Of a DNA stretch of 64,000 nucleotides, positions 49,313 to 59,050 are shown piece by piece. The stretch is from NCBI GenBank assembly GCA_963771015.1, contig CAVYRN010000005.1:930001-994000 (forward strand). The letters run 5' to 3'. Position numbers and translations under genes: made by a program. Each line of letters starts with the position of its first letter. The first letter of the stretch is position 1. This DNA comes from CAVSJJ01 sp963771015. Lineage in GTDB: Bacteria; Actinomycetota; Actinomycetes; Actinomycetales; Dermatophilaceae. Under the pieces are notes generated by a model that saw only the letters and a program-made list of their open reading frames with translations, made no database searches and was not told the origin of the DNA.

Positions 49313-52030
49313 GTGAGTACCGAGCGGGGCGGGCAGCCCGGCTCTGCCAGCGCCGAGCACGCCCGCCTCGCGGAGTCACCAGGGGACGCCGACCCCTGGC
49401 GGCTCTGGGGCCCCTACGTCGCCGGACGCCAATGGGGCACCGTCCGTGAGGACTACTCTGCGGACGGCGACGCCTGGGCCTCCTTCCCGTTCGACCACGC
49501 CCACCAACGCACCTACCGGTGGGGCGAGGACGGGATCGGCGGGCTCTGCGACCGCTACGGCTTCCTCAACCTCGCGCTCGCCCTGTGGAACGGCCACGAC
49601 GACCGGCTCAAGGAGCGCCTCTTCGGCCTCACCAACGCCGAGGGCAACCACGGCGAGGACGCCAAGGAGTACTGGTGGCACCTCGACGCCACCCCGACCC
49701 ACAGCTGGGCCCGGATGCTCTACCGCTACCCACAGGCGGCATACCCGTATGCCGCGCTGCGCGAGGAGAACGCGCGCCGCGACCGGACCCAGCCGGAGTA
49801 CGAGCTCGTCGACACCGGAGTCCTCGACGAGGACCGCTTCTTCGACGTCGTGCTCACCCACGCCAAGGCGGCGCCCGACGACGTCTGCGTGACGATCGAG
49901 GCGACCAACCGCGGCCCCGACCCGGCCCCACTCGACCTCCTCCCCCAGCTGTGGTTCCGGAACACCTGGCGGTGGGGCAGCGACGACCGGGTACCCACCC
50001 TGCGTGCGGTGGCGCCCCCGGAGGCCGGCCCGGCCGGTGCCGTCGCCATCGAGGCGGCCCACGGGCTCCTCGGCCGGTACCGCCTCTACGCCGAGGGCTC
50101 CCCCGAGCTCCTGTTCTGTGACAACGAGACCAACGAGGTGGCACTCTTCGGCGCCGACCGGAACACGACGGCCTACGCCAAGGACGGCATCGACGCCGCC
50201 GTCACCCGCGGCGACCGGTCCCTGGCCAACCCCGAGCGGACCGGGACCAAGGCGGCCGCGCGCTACCACTGGGCCGCCGTGGCCCCGGGCGCCAGCGTCA
50301 CCGTCCGGCTACGGCTCACCGCCGAGGTCGGGACCGCCGACCCGTTCGGACCAGGCTTCGACGCCGTCCTCGCCGACCGGGCCGCCGAGGCCGACCTGTT
50401 CTACCGCTCCGTCATCCCGGCCCGGGTGAGTGAGGCGGACCGGCACGTCGCCCGCCGGGCGTATGCCGGACTGCTCTGGGGCCGTCAGCTGTACCGCTAC
50501 GACGTCTCGGCCTGGCTCGCCGGTGACCCGGCCGGGCCGCCACCGCCACCGGAGCGCCGCGCGCCGGAGCCGCAGGGCCGCAACAGCGGCTGGCGCCACC
50601 TCTACCTCGCCGACGTCATCTCGATGCCCGACGAGTGGGAGTACCCGTGGTTCGCCGCGTGGGACCTCGCCTTCCACTGCGTCGCCCTCGCCCATGTCGA
50701 CCCGGCCTTCGCCAAGAACCAGCTCGTCCTCATGTGCCGGGAGTGGGCCCAGCACCCGGACGGTCAGATTCCGGCCTACGAGTGGTCCTTCAGCGACGTC
50801 AACCCACCGGTCCACGCCTGGGCGGCCTGGCAGGTCTATGTCCTCGACGGGTCCCGCGACCGGGACTTCCTCGTCCGGATCCTCGGCAAGCTGCTGATGA
50901 ACTTCACCTGGTGGGTCAACCGCAAGGACGCCGACGGCTCGAACCTCTTCGAGGGCGGGTTCCTCGGGATGGACAACATCAGCGCCTTCGACCGCTCCAA
51001 GGACGTCCCCGACGGCTGGCGGCTCGAGCAGTCCGACGCGACGAGCTGGATGGCCTTCTTCTGCCTCTCGATGCTCCGCATCGCGCTCGAGCTGGCCCGT
51101 TGGGACCCGGCGTGGGACGACGTCGCGACGACCTTCCTCGAGCGGTTCCTCTCCATCGCGCGGGCGACCCGGTCCTTCGGCCGCGAGAAGGTGGGCCTGT
51201 GGGACGACCAGGACGGCTTCTTCTACGACGTCCTCGTCGGGCCGGACGGGAAGGTGGACCCGGTGCGGGTCCGCTCCCTCGTCGGGCTGCTGCCCCTGCT
51301 CGGCGTGGCCATCGCTCCGGCCTGGGTCGAGACCGACCTGCCGGACTTCACCGAGCGGATGCGATGGCTCCAGCGCAACCACCCCCACGAGATGGAGGCG
51401 CTCGTCGTCGCGCCCGGCACGTCCGGAGGTGGGCCGCACACGACGCTCAGCCTGCTCGACCGGACCCGCTACGAGCGACTGCTCGCCCGGCTCCTCGACG
51501 AGGGCGAGTTCCTCTCGCCGCACGGCATCCGCAGCCTGTCCGCGGCATACCGCGACGGCCTGACGACCCAGGTCGCCGGCACGACGATGAGCATCCGGTA
51601 CGACCCGGCCGAGTCCTCGTCCGCCCTCTTCGGCGGCAACTCCAACTGGCGTGGCCCGCTCTGGTTGCCGGTCAACGCCCTGCTCGTCGACGCGCTGCGG
51701 ACGTATGCCGCGGGCGCCGGGCACGACCTCACCGTCGAGATCCCCACCGGGTCCGGGCGGCGGGTGGCCCTGGCCGACGTGGCGAGCGAGCTCGAGGCTC
51801 GGCTCATCGACCTGTTCCGGCCGAGGGCGGACGGGCGCCGGCCGAGCGACCCGCGCGACCACCGGACGGGTCCGCTGTGGGCCGAGCACCCGACGTTCAG
51901 CGAGTACTTCGACGGTGACACGGGTACCGGTCTCGGCGCCTCGCACCAGACCGGCTGGACCGCCCTGGTCGCCCACCTCATCTGCACGACACCCGGACGC
52001 CCCGACGCCACGACGTCGACGCCGGGCTGA
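49313..52030 (+). CDS. GH63-like glucosidase (MGH1-type)
   Basis: 905 aa, GTG start. An (alpha/alpha)6-barrel glycosidase pattern in the C-terminal half: YLADVISMPDEWEYPWFAAW, with the catalytic acid in AAWDLAFHC, AYEWSFSDVNPPVHAW, and the second catalytic site near GNSNWRGPLWLPVNALL. Family GH63 members and mannosylglycerate hydrolases share these blocks. It probably removes terminal glucose or hydrolyses glucosyl- or mannosylglycerate; the exact substrate is not readable. No signal peptide, so cytosolic. The SDR gene follows by 26 bp. Confidence 0.85.
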   Translation: MSTERGGQPGSASAEHARLAESPGDADPWRLWGPYVAGRQWGTVREDYSADGDAWASFPFDHAHQRTYRWGEDGIGGLCDRYGFLNLALALWNGHDDRLKERLFGLTNAEGNHGEDAKEYWWHLDATPTHSWARMLYRYPQAAYPYAALREENARRDRTQPEYELVDTGVLDEDRFFDVVLTHAKAAPDDVCVTIEATNRGPDPAPLDLLPQLWFRNTWRWGSDDRVPTLRAVAPPEAGPAGAVAIEAAHGLLGRYRLYAEGSPELLFCDNETNEVALFGADRNTTAYAKDGIDAAVTRGDRSLANPERTGTKAAARYHWAAVAPGASVTVRLRLTAEVGTADPFGPGFDAVLADRAAEADLFYRSVIPARVSEADRHVARRAYAGLLWGRQLYRYDVSAWLAGDPAGPPPPPERRAPEPQGRNSGWRHLYLADVISMPDEWEYPWFAAWDLAFHCVALAHVDPAFAKNQLVLMCREWAQHPDGQIPAYEWSFSDVNPPVHAWAAWQVYVLDGSRDRDFLVRILGKLLMNFTWWVNRKDADGSNLFEGGFLGMDNISAFDRSKDVPDGWRLEQSDATSWMAFFCLSMLRIALELARWDPAWDDVATTFLERFLSIARATRSFGREKVGLWDDQDGFFYDVLVGPDGKVDPVRVRSLVGLLPLLGVAIAPAWVETDLPDFTERMRWLQRNHPHEMEALVVAPGTSGGGPHTTLSLLDRTRYERLLARLLDEGEFLSPHGIRSLSAAYRDGLTTQVAGTTMSIRYDPAESSSALFGGNSNWRGPLWLPVNALLVDALRTYAAGAGHDLTVEIPTGSGRRVALADVASELEARLIDLFRPRADGRRPSDPRDHRTGPLWAEHPTFSEYFDGDTGTGLGASHQTGWTALVAHLICTTPGRPDATTSTPG

Positions 52031-52055
52031 CCCCACCGCATACGGAAGGACCACC

Positions 52056-52823
52056 ATGCTCCTCAAAGACAAGACCGTCGTCGTCACCGGCGGCAACAGC
52101 GGGATCGGCGCGGCCATCGCCAAGGCCGCCGGCGAGGAGGGCGCGAACGTCGTCATCGACTACGTCGCCCACCCCGAGGCGACGGCCGAGCTCGACGAGG
52201 AGATCACGGCCGAGGGCGGCGAGGCGATCGGCGTCGACGCCGACGTGAGCAAGGTCGAGGACCTGCAGCGGCTCATCGACACGGCCGTGGCGACCTACGG
52301 GCGGATCGACATCATGGTCAACAACGCCGGCGTCGAGACCCGGACCTCGGTGCTGGACAGCACCGAGAGCGACTTCGACAAGGTCATGGCCATCAACCTC
52401 AAGAGCGCCTTCTTCGGCACTCAGCTCGCCGCGAAGCAGTTCATCGCCCAGGGGGGCGGCGGGGTCGTCGTCAACATCTCCTCCGTCCACGAGGACTGGC
52501 CGATGCCGGGTAACGCGCCCTACTGCGTGTCCAAGGGTGGGATGCGGATGCTGACCCGGACCGCGGGGGTCGAGCTCGGCGAGCACGGCATCCGGGTGGT
52601 CGGGGTGGGTCCCGGGGCCGTCGACACCCCCATCAACGCCTCGACCTCGGCCGACCCCGACAAGCTGGCCCGGCTCAACGCGGCGATCCCCATGGGTCGG
52701 ATGGCGTCCCCGGACGAGATCGCCGGCGCCGTCGTGTTCCTCGCCTCCGGCCGGGGTGGGTACGCCACCGCGACGACCCTCTTCGTCGACGGCGGGATCA
52801 TGCAGGGCAGCGTCGGCCTCTAG
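52056..52823 (+). CDS. Short-chain dehydrogenase (glucose 1-dehydrogenase-like)
   Basis: 255 aa. Cofactor motif VTGGNSGIGAAIA, NNAGVE, the catalytic Ser-Tyr-Lys in NISSVHEDW, APYCVSKGG, and the C-terminal FVDGGIMQ. Classical SDR; acting on a sugar released by the upstream glucosidase is plausible since the gene follows by only 26 bp with AAGGA upstream. Confidence 0.92.
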   Translation: MLLKDKTVVVTGGNSGIGAAIAKAAGEEGANVVIDYVAHPEATAELDEEITAEGGEAIGVDADVSKVEDLQRLIDTAVATYGRIDIMVNNAGVETRTSVLDSTESDFDKVMAINLKSAFFGTQLAAKQFIAQGGGGVVVNISSVHEDWPMPGNAPYCVSKGGMRMLTRTAGVELGEHGIRVVGVGPGAVDTPINASTSADPDKLARLNAAIPMGRMASPDEIAGAVVFLASGRGGYATATTLFVDGGIMQGSVGL

Positions 52824-52831
52824 CCTCGCGC

Positions 52832-52888
52832 CGAGGGGTGGCGATCCGCCCCTTCAGGGGGTCTGAAGGGGCGGATCGCCACCCCTCG
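52832..52888. terminator. 26-bp perfect hairpin between convergent genes
   Basis: Arms of 26 bp without mismatch and a 5-nt loop, nine bases after the SDR stop and 30 bp before the end of the ABC permease gene. Bidirectional terminator. Confidence 0.85.
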
Positions 52889-52917
52889 CGACGGTCCGGA
52901 GGCTACGGGCGACGGTG

Positions 52918-53709
52918 TCAGACGGCGATGTCGCGACGGGTGAACGCCCACGTGCCGCCCGCCACGAGCACGGCGACGAGCCCGACCATGAGCAGCAGGT
53001 GCCCCCACTGGACCCCGGTGACGATCGGCGCCTCTCCGGTCAGCCAGTAGTAGGCCGACAGGTTCTGGGTCCACGCCAGGCCGCTCACCTGGGGTAGCAC
53101 CCCGTTGGCGGCGAACCCGAAGACGGCCAGGCCACTCCCGGTCCCGATCGCCAGCGAGCGTCGCCCGGTGGCGGCACCGACGGCATACCCGACAGCGCCG
53201 AAGAGGACCCCGAAGCAGAGCAGGTGCACGCTGATCGCAGCGAGGCCACCGAAACCCACGCCGGCGAAGCCGACGACCGCGGCGAGCACCTCGACGACGA
53301 GCAGCAGGCCGACGACGATGACAACCACTGAGACGGCGTAGGCCGCGAAGCGCTGCACACCGAGTCGGGCGCGGCTGATCGGGTGGGCGAGGACGAGGTC
53401 GAGGAGACCCGCCTCCTCGTCCCCCGCGACGAGCCGGGTGCCGACCATCACGCCGTGGACGACGAGCAGGGTGGCGACGATCATTCCGAAGACCGTGGCG
53501 CTGAGGTACCCGGCCGCGGTGAGGTCGGTGAAGTTCATCGCCTTCATGATCGACTCGGGGTAGCTCTCGATGGCCTGGCGCATCGTCGGGTTGTCCATGC
53601 TCGGCCAGAACGCGGCATACATCGAGCCCACCCCGACGACAGCGACCGCCCAGCCGAGGATGGACCGGCGGTTGTCCCACAGCCACTTCGTGAACGGGTT
53701 ACGCAGCAC
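52918..53709 (-). CDS. ABC-2 type transporter permease
   Basis: 263 aa. The GTG at 53709 is chosen because AGGAGG sits eight bases upstream; a GTG at 53718 lies on top of that site. Six membrane helices, no large soluble domain. Together with the ATPase gene it makes an exporter of the ABC-2 / NatB-like type, perhaps for a drug or lipid. It overlaps the ATPase stop by 11 bases. Confidence 0.86.
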   Translation of the reverse strand: MLRNPFTKWLWDNRRSILGWAVAVVGVGSMYAAFWPSMDNPTMRQAIESYPESIMKAMNFTDLTAAGYLSATVFGMIVATLLVVHGVMVGTRLVAGDEEAGLLDLVLAHPISRARLGVQRFAAYAVSVVVIVVGLLLVVEVLAAVVGFAGVGFGGLAAISVHLLCFGVLFGAVGYAVGAATGRRSLAIGTGSGLAVFGFAANGVLPQVSGLAWTQNLSAYYWLTGEAPIVTGVQWGHLLLMVGLVAVLVAGGTWAFTRRDIAV

Positions 53710-54664
53710 CGTCGTCACCTCCTGCCGGTCCCGGCCCGCCCGCCACGCTCGGCCGGTCGCCCACACCCGGCCCGCCCTCGGTCTCGAAGAAGAGCTCCTC
53801 GAGGTCCGGCTCCTCGGCGGTCAGCGTGACGACCCCGTGCCGGGCGAGGGCCTTGACGAGCTCGTCGGCGCGACCATCGAGGCGGCACCGCACGCTCGTC
53901 CCCTCGACCTCGACGTCGCTCACCCCGGCGAGCGCGGCGAAGTCCGCGGGCTGGGCCGCCTCGTCGAGGACGACCTCGACCCGGCGACGGGAGCGCCGGC
54001 GGAGCTCCTCGACCCCCTCGTCGGCGACGAGCCGGCCATCCCGGACGATGCCGACCCGGTCGGCAGTGTGTTGGACCTCACCCATGACATGGGAGGACAT
54101 GAAGACCGTCCGCCCCTGCGCCGCCACGTCACGGGCCATCACGGCGAACTCCCGCTGCAGGTACGGGTCCAGTCCGCTCGTCGGCTCGTCGAGGATGAGC
54201 AGCTCCGGCTCGTGCATGAACGCCTGGATGACCCCCACCTTCTGCCGGTTGCCCTTCGACAGCCCACGGATCCGCCGGTCGAGATCGAGGTCGAGCCGCT
54301 CGGCCAGCTCTCCGATCCGGCGAGCGGGTATGCCGCCCCGCACGTTGCCGAGGTAGGTGAGCAGCTCGCGGGCGGTCTGCCGGCCGTCGACGACGAAGTC
54401 CCCGGCGAGGTAGCCGACCCGGCCGCGCAGCGCGACCCCGTCCTCACGCGGTCGCAGTCCGAGGACGGTCACCGATCCGGATGTCGGGCGAAGCAGGTCG
54501 AGAAGGAGCCGGATCGTCGTCGTCTTGCCCGCGCCGTTCGGCCCGAGCAGGCCGTAGACCTGGCCCCGGGTGACCTCCAGGTCCAGGCCGTCGAGACCGC
54601 GGGTATGGCCGTAGGTCTTGGTCAGGCCCTCGGTCCGGATGGCGACGCCGTCATGGGGTGGCAC
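53699..54664 (-). CDS. ABC exporter ATP-binding protein
   Basis: 321 aa, GTG start. Walker A GPNGAGKTTTIRLL, signature LSKGNRQKVG, Walker B LLILDEPTSGLDPYLQ and the switch His in FMSSHVMGE. The DrrA-like C-terminal domain (RRRVEVVLDEAAQPADF) is typical of antibiotic-resistance exporters. Partner of the permease encoded next. Confidence 0.95.
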   Translation of the reverse strand: MPPHDGVAIRTEGLTKTYGHTRGLDGLDLEVTRGQVYGLLGPNGAGKTTTIRLLLDLLRPTSGSVTVLGLRPREDGVALRGRVGYLAGDFVVDGRQTARELLTYLGNVRGGIPARRIGELAERLDLDLDRRIRGLSKGNRQKVGVIQAFMHEPELLILDEPTSGLDPYLQREFAVMARDVAAQGRTVFMSSHVMGEVQHTADRVGIVRDGRLVADEGVEELRRRSRRRVEVVLDEAAQPADFAALAGVSDVEVEGTSVRCRLDGRADELVKALARHGVVTLTAEEPDLEELFFETEGGPGVGDRPSVAGGPGPAGGDDGAA

Positions 54665-54782
54665 GCCTCGACGCTAGCCCGGGCCCCCGGGCCGGCGCGG
54701 AGGATGTGGCGCACTCCTCGCACCCGCGGGGATCCGTCATGGACCCGCATGGGAATCGCCCAGGGACTCCTCGGGGCAGCGC

Positions 54783-55793
54783 TCAGAGCCAGTCGCGGCG
54801 CCGGAACACGGCATACAGGGTCGCCGACAGGGCGGCGATGAGAACGACGCTGGCCCACAGCCCGGACGCCCTCGCGAAGCCGGGGAAGGGCAGGTTCTGT
54901 CCGAACCAGCCGGTGACCGCGGTGGGAACCGCGATGATCGCCGCCCACGCGGCCAGCTGCTTCATGACGACGTTGAGCCGGGTGTCCTGGAGTGACAGGT
55001 TCGTCTCGAACACCGTGGCGACCATGTCCCGCAGCGACTCGGTCCACTCGGCCGCTCGGATGACATGGTCATAGAGGTCGTCGAAGAACCTGGCGAGCTC
55101 TCCGGTGTCGTCGTCGCGATGCCGCTGGAGCGCGCCGACGACCTCGCGCATGGGCAGGACGATCCGACGCAGACGGACCAGGTCCTTGCGGACCCCGTAT
55201 ACGTCCCGCAGCAGCGACCCGCCCGCCCGCCGCTCGTCGAACAGCACGTCCTCGAGGTCCTCGATCTCGTCGTCCAGCTGCTGGATAGTGTCGAACTGGC
55301 CGTCGACGACGTGGTCGAGCAGCCCGTGGACGAGCGCCCCCGGTCCGAGAAGCAGCAGGTCAGGGTTGTCGTCCCAGAGACGGACGACCTCGTCCATGTC
55401 GATCGCGTCGGTCGGTCGGACGGTGATGAGCGCCGTGGGCAGCACGAAGCCGGACACCCGGTCCAGCTCCAGCCGCCCCGTCGGGTCGGACTCCGGCACG
55501 TCCTCGCGCAGCCTCGTCGCGTAGGTGACGAAGAACAGGTGCCCGGTATGCCGGACGACCTTGGGCCGTTCGTGCGGTTCGATGGCGTCCTCGACGGAGA
55601 GCGGGTCCAGGCCGATCTCCTCCGCGAGGTGGTCAAGGTCCTCGCGGCTCGGCCCGACGAGGTCGACCCAGACCAGGGCATCCCGATCGGTGAGCAGCCG
55701 GTCGAGGGCGTCGTCCAGCGGCGCGTCCTGGACCACGGACCCACCCCGCCAGACGCGTACCCGGGTCCGGCAGCCCACGACCTCAGCGCTCAT
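54783..55793 (-). CDS. CorA-family divalent cation transporter with altered signature
   Basis: 336 aa. The long N-terminal cytosolic funnel (WVDLVGPSREDLDHLAEE, HTGHLFFVTYATRL) and two C-terminal helices fit CorA. The selectivity signature, normally GMN, reads TGWFGQN, so Met is replaced by Gln. Zinc or another cation may be carried rather than Mg, as suggested for ZntB and other deviating members. The start at 55793 is the first ATG; the upstream frame reaches the hairpin repeat. Confidence 0.9.
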   Translation of the reverse strand: MSAEVVGCRTRVRVWRGGSVVQDAPLDDALDRLLTDRDALVWVDLVGPSREDLDHLAEEIGLDPLSVEDAIEPHERPKVVRHTGHLFFVTYATRLREDVPESDPTGRLELDRVSGFVLPTALITVRPTDAIDMDEVVRLWDDNPDLLLLGPGALVHGLLDHVVDGQFDTIQQLDDEIEDLEDVLFDERRAGGSLLRDVYGVRKDLVRLRRIVLPMREVVGALQRHRDDDTGELARFFDDLYDHVIRAAEWTESLRDMVATVFETNLSLQDTRLNVVMKQLAAWAAIIAVPTAVTGWFGQNLPFPGFARASGLWASVVLIAALSATLYAVFRRRDWL

Positions 55794-55862
55794 GCCCCCA
55801 TGACACCAGCCGGGAACCGTCACCGGCGCTCGACGCGCTGCAGTCCAGCGACCACCTACCCC

Positions 55863-55974
55863 GATTCGAGGTAATCCGACACCACCAGACGCAACCCGAA
55901 TACCTCGAACCACGAGCGCGCCCATCATTCGAGGTAATCCGACACCACCAGACGCAACCCGAATACCTCGAACC
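55863..55974. repeat. Paired hairpin repeat, locus 2
   Basis: Two nearly identical copies, 63-bp period, sharing ATTCGAGGTAATCCG and CCCGAATACCTCGA with the two copies at 23103-23233 but with a different spacer. Again in a divergent gap, between the CorA-like and M20 genes. Confidence 0.87.
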
Positions 55975-56020
55975 GGGGTGTGGCTACCACTCGGTAGCCC
56001 CACGGCATACCCTGTCCGCC

Positions 56021-57349
56021 ATGCCCCTGACCGACGAGGCCGCCCTCGAGGCGCTGCGCTCGGCGCTGTCCTTCCCGACCATCGCCTCCGACGACCCGGT
56101 ATCGACGGACCACACGCCGTTCGAGGGGCTCATCGCCGACCTGGTCACGCGGTTCCCTCGGCTGCACGAGACCGCCGAGCTCACCCGGCTGGCGGACGAC
56201 GCGCTTCTCTTCCGCTGGCCGGGACGGAGCAGCGACCAGCCGGTCGTCCTCATGGCCCATCTCGACGTCGTCCCGATCAGCCCCGACGACGCGTGGTCGC
56301 ACCCGCCGTTCGACGGGGTGGTCGAGGACGGCGTCATCTGGGGGCGCGGCACCCTCGACTGCAAAGGCTCGGCTGTCGCCATCTGCGCCGCGGTCGAACG
56401 CCTCGTCGAGGCGGGACACGTCCCCGCCCGCGACGTCTGGCTCTCCTTCGGCTGCGACGAGGAGGTCTCCGGCGTCGCCGCCCAGGCCGCTGTCGAGGAG
56501 CTCCAACGCCGCGGGGTCGAGCCGTGGTTCGTCCTCGACGAGGGCGGCACCATCGCCAGCGAGGCCTTCCCCGGCGTCGACCGACCCCTGGCCGTCATCG
56601 GCGTGACCGAGAAGGGCATCGTCGACCTCGAGCTGCATGCCACGGCGACCGGCGGCCACGCCTCGATGCCGCCGCGGCACGGCGCCGGCGAGCGACTGGC
56701 CCGCGCGATCCTCCGCCTCCAGCGCCACCCCTTCCCAGCGACCATCCCGCCGCCCACGGTCGAGATGCTCGAGACGGTGAGCGAGTATGCGACAGGCCCG
56801 GTCCGGCTCGCCACGCGGCATGCCGGACGGCTCGGCAGGGGGCTGGCCCTGGCCTTCACCCGCCTCGGCCCGGAGACCGCGGCGATGACCCGGACGACGA
56901 CCGCCGTCACCGAGCTGCGCGGCTCCCCCGCCGCCAACGTCCTCGCCGCGACCGCCAGCGCCACCGTCAACATGCGGGTCATGGTCGGGGAGACCGTGGC
57001 CTCGGCCGTCGAACGGGTCCGCAAGGTCGTCGACGACGACGCCGTCACCGTGCGGGTCCGCTCCGCCGACGAGCCGAGCCCGCTGTCGCCGACCGACGAC
57101 GCGGCGTTCCGGCTCATCGCGGACACGATCCGCGAGGTCATGCCGGATGCGGTCCCGGTGCCGTACGTGATGATGGCCGCCACCGACGCCCGTCACTTCC
57201 ACCGGGTGTGGCCGCGGGTCTACCGGTTCAACCCGTTCCGGATGACGCCGAGCCAGCGGGAGAGCCTGCACAACGCCGACGAGCGGCTCGAGGTGGCCTC
57301 GTTCGTCGAGGGGATTCGCTGGTACCAGCGGCTCATCGAGAGCCTGTGA
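56021..57349 (+). CDS. M20 family metallopeptidase
   Basis: 442 aa. Zinc ligands in MAHLDVVP, GRGTLDCKGS and the catalytic Glu pair CDEEVSG, plus a dimerisation domain (TGGHASMPP). The C-terminal HNADERL contains the last zinc His. Carboxypeptidase PM20D1- or dipeptidase-like. The start at 56021 follows a GGCATAC copy by 13 bases. Confidence 0.92.
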   Translation: MPLTDEAALEALRSALSFPTIASDDPVSTDHTPFEGLIADLVTRFPRLHETAELTRLADDALLFRWPGRSSDQPVVLMAHLDVVPISPDDAWSHPPFDGVVEDGVIWGRGTLDCKGSAVAICAAVERLVEAGHVPARDVWLSFGCDEEVSGVAAQAAVEELQRRGVEPWFVLDEGGTIASEAFPGVDRPLAVIGVTEKGIVDLELHATATGGHASMPPRHGAGERLARAILRLQRHPFPATIPPPTVEMLETVSEYATGPVRLATRHAGRLGRGLALAFTRLGPETAAMTRTTTAVTELRGSPAANVLAATASATVNMRVMVGETVASAVERVRKVVDDDAVTVRVRSADEPSPLSPTDDAAFRLIADTIREVMPDAVPVPYVMMAATDARHFHRVWPRVYRFNPFRMTPSQRESLHNADERLEVASFVEGIRWYQRLIESL

Positions 57350-57363
57350 CGAGGGGGTCGGGG

Positions 57364-58881
57364 ATGGGTCAGGACGTGAGTGGCGGCTCGCCGAGCTCAG
57401 CGGGTATGCCGGGGGGCGGGTCGGCCTCCGACGTCGCCCCGGAGGGCGGCCGGCGCGGGGGGTCGATGGCGTTCACGGGGCGTCAGATCGCCTCGATCGT
57501 CGGGTTCCTCGTCTGTGTCGAGCTGGCGAGCGGCGTGCTCCAGGGGTACTACACCCCGCTGTACACCGACATCGCCCGGCACCTCAGCATCAACGACGCC
57601 GACGTCAACTGGTTCGAGGCGGCCCAGCTCATGGTGTCCGCCCTCGTGCTGCCCATCCTCGCCCGGCTCGGCGACCTCATCGGCCACCGCAGGGTGCTCC
57701 TCGGGTCGACCGTCGTCACCGCCGCCGCGTCGTGGGGCGTCGCGGTGGCGCCGACCTTCTGGACCTTCCTCATCGCCTGGGCGTTCCAGGGCTTCTACGT
57801 CGTCTGGCTGCCGATGGAGGTGGCCATCATCCATCGCCGGACCTCGGGCGACGAGCGGCGAACCCGGGTGGCGGCGAGCATCCTCGTCGCGGCGCTGGAG
57901 CTCGGGGTGATCGCCGCAGCGCTGACATCCGGGGCACTGGCCGCGTCGATCGGGATGACCGGGCTGCTGGCCCTGCCGGCCATCGTCGTCACGCTGGCCT
58001 GGTTCGCCATCTACTTCGGGGTACCCCATGTGCCGGTCATCGCCACCGGCAAGGTCGACTGGACCGGGTTCTGGCTCGTCACGCTGGCGATCGGCCTCGT
58101 GATGGCCGGGCTCATGGTGCTCCGGGTCCTCGGCCCGGGCAGCCCATGGCCGTGGGTCGTCCTGCTCGCCGGGGCGGTGGCGTTCGTGCCGTTCGCCCGG
58201 GTCGAGCTGCGCGTACCCGAACCGCTCGTCGACCTGCGGGTGCTCCTCGCGCCGACCCAATGGCCCATCCAGCTCACCGCGGCACTGATCGGCGCCTCGC
58301 TGCTCGGCGCGCAGATCCCCCTGTCCACCTTCGCCCGGACCGATCCCGTCGTCACCGGATACGGCCTCGGCGCGACGGCATCGAGCGTGTCCTACATCAT
58401 CGGCGGCTACGTGTTCTCGCTCGCCGTCGGAGCCCTGCTGCTCCCGGTCATCGCCCGACCCCTCGGCGCCCGATGGACCCTCGCTCTCGGGGCCGGCCTC
58501 GTCGCGCTCGGCTACCTGCTCTTCCTGCCTCGGCACGACAGCCTGGCCCAGCTCATGACGAACATGGTCATCGCGGGCATCGGGTCCGGCGCCCTCGTCG
58601 CCGCGCTGCCCGCGGCGGCGGCCGTCGAGGCGCCGCCCACCCACACCGGCTTCGCCACCGGGATGACCAACACGACGAAGACCCTCGGTGGCGCGATCGC
58701 GAGCAGCGTCTTCGCCATCGCCCTCTCGGCGACCGGGTCCATCGACACGGCCGGGTCGGCTCATGCGCCGCTCAGCGGCTACATGACGGTGTGGGCCATC
58801 TGCGCGGCCAGTGCCGCCGTGGCAACGGGCACCCTCGTCGCGATGGCGCTGCGCCGCAGTGCTGCCCCGCTCGCCGTGTGA
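57364..58881 (+). CDS. MFS transporter (DHA2-like)
   Basis: 505 aa, the ATG at 57364 follows the M20 stop by 14 bp, so the genes may form an operon. A Gly-rich N-terminus (about 40 residues) precedes helix 1. The loop 2-3 motif reads ARLGDLIGHRRVLLG. About 12-14 helices. Drug or metabolite efflux is probable; substrate unknown. Confidence 0.88.
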   Translation: MGQDVSGGSPSSAGMPGGGSASDVAPEGGRRGGSMAFTGRQIASIVGFLVCVELASGVLQGYYTPLYTDIARHLSINDADVNWFEAAQLMVSALVLPILARLGDLIGHRRVLLGSTVVTAAASWGVAVAPTFWTFLIAWAFQGFYVVWLPMEVAIIHRRTSGDERRTRVAASILVAALELGVIAAALTSGALAASIGMTGLLALPAIVVTLAWFAIYFGVPHVPVIATGKVDWTGFWLVTLAIGLVMAGLMVLRVLGPGSPWPWVVLLAGAVAFVPFARVELRVPEPLVDLRVLLAPTQWPIQLTAALIGASLLGAQIPLSTFARTDPVVTGYGLGATASSVSYIIGGYVFSLAVGALLLPVIARPLGARWTLALGAGLVALGYLLFLPRHDSLAQLMTNMVIAGIGSGALVAALPAAAAVEAPPTHTGFATGMTNTTKTLGGAIASSVFAIALSATGSIDTAGSAHAPLSGYMTVWAICAASAAVATGTLVAMALRRSAAPLAV

Positions 58882-59050
58882 CGGTGACGGCCGATGACGG
58901 TCGGTGCCCCCGCCGGCTGCCCCAGCCTGCTCCCCGACGAGTCCTCCGACGAATCCTCGGGCGGTTCCTCGCCAGGGCGTTACATCGGCGTGCGTTGGGA
59001 ATAGCCTCAGGTGAACCCGGTAGCACCGCCACACCACCGAGGAGGCACGC

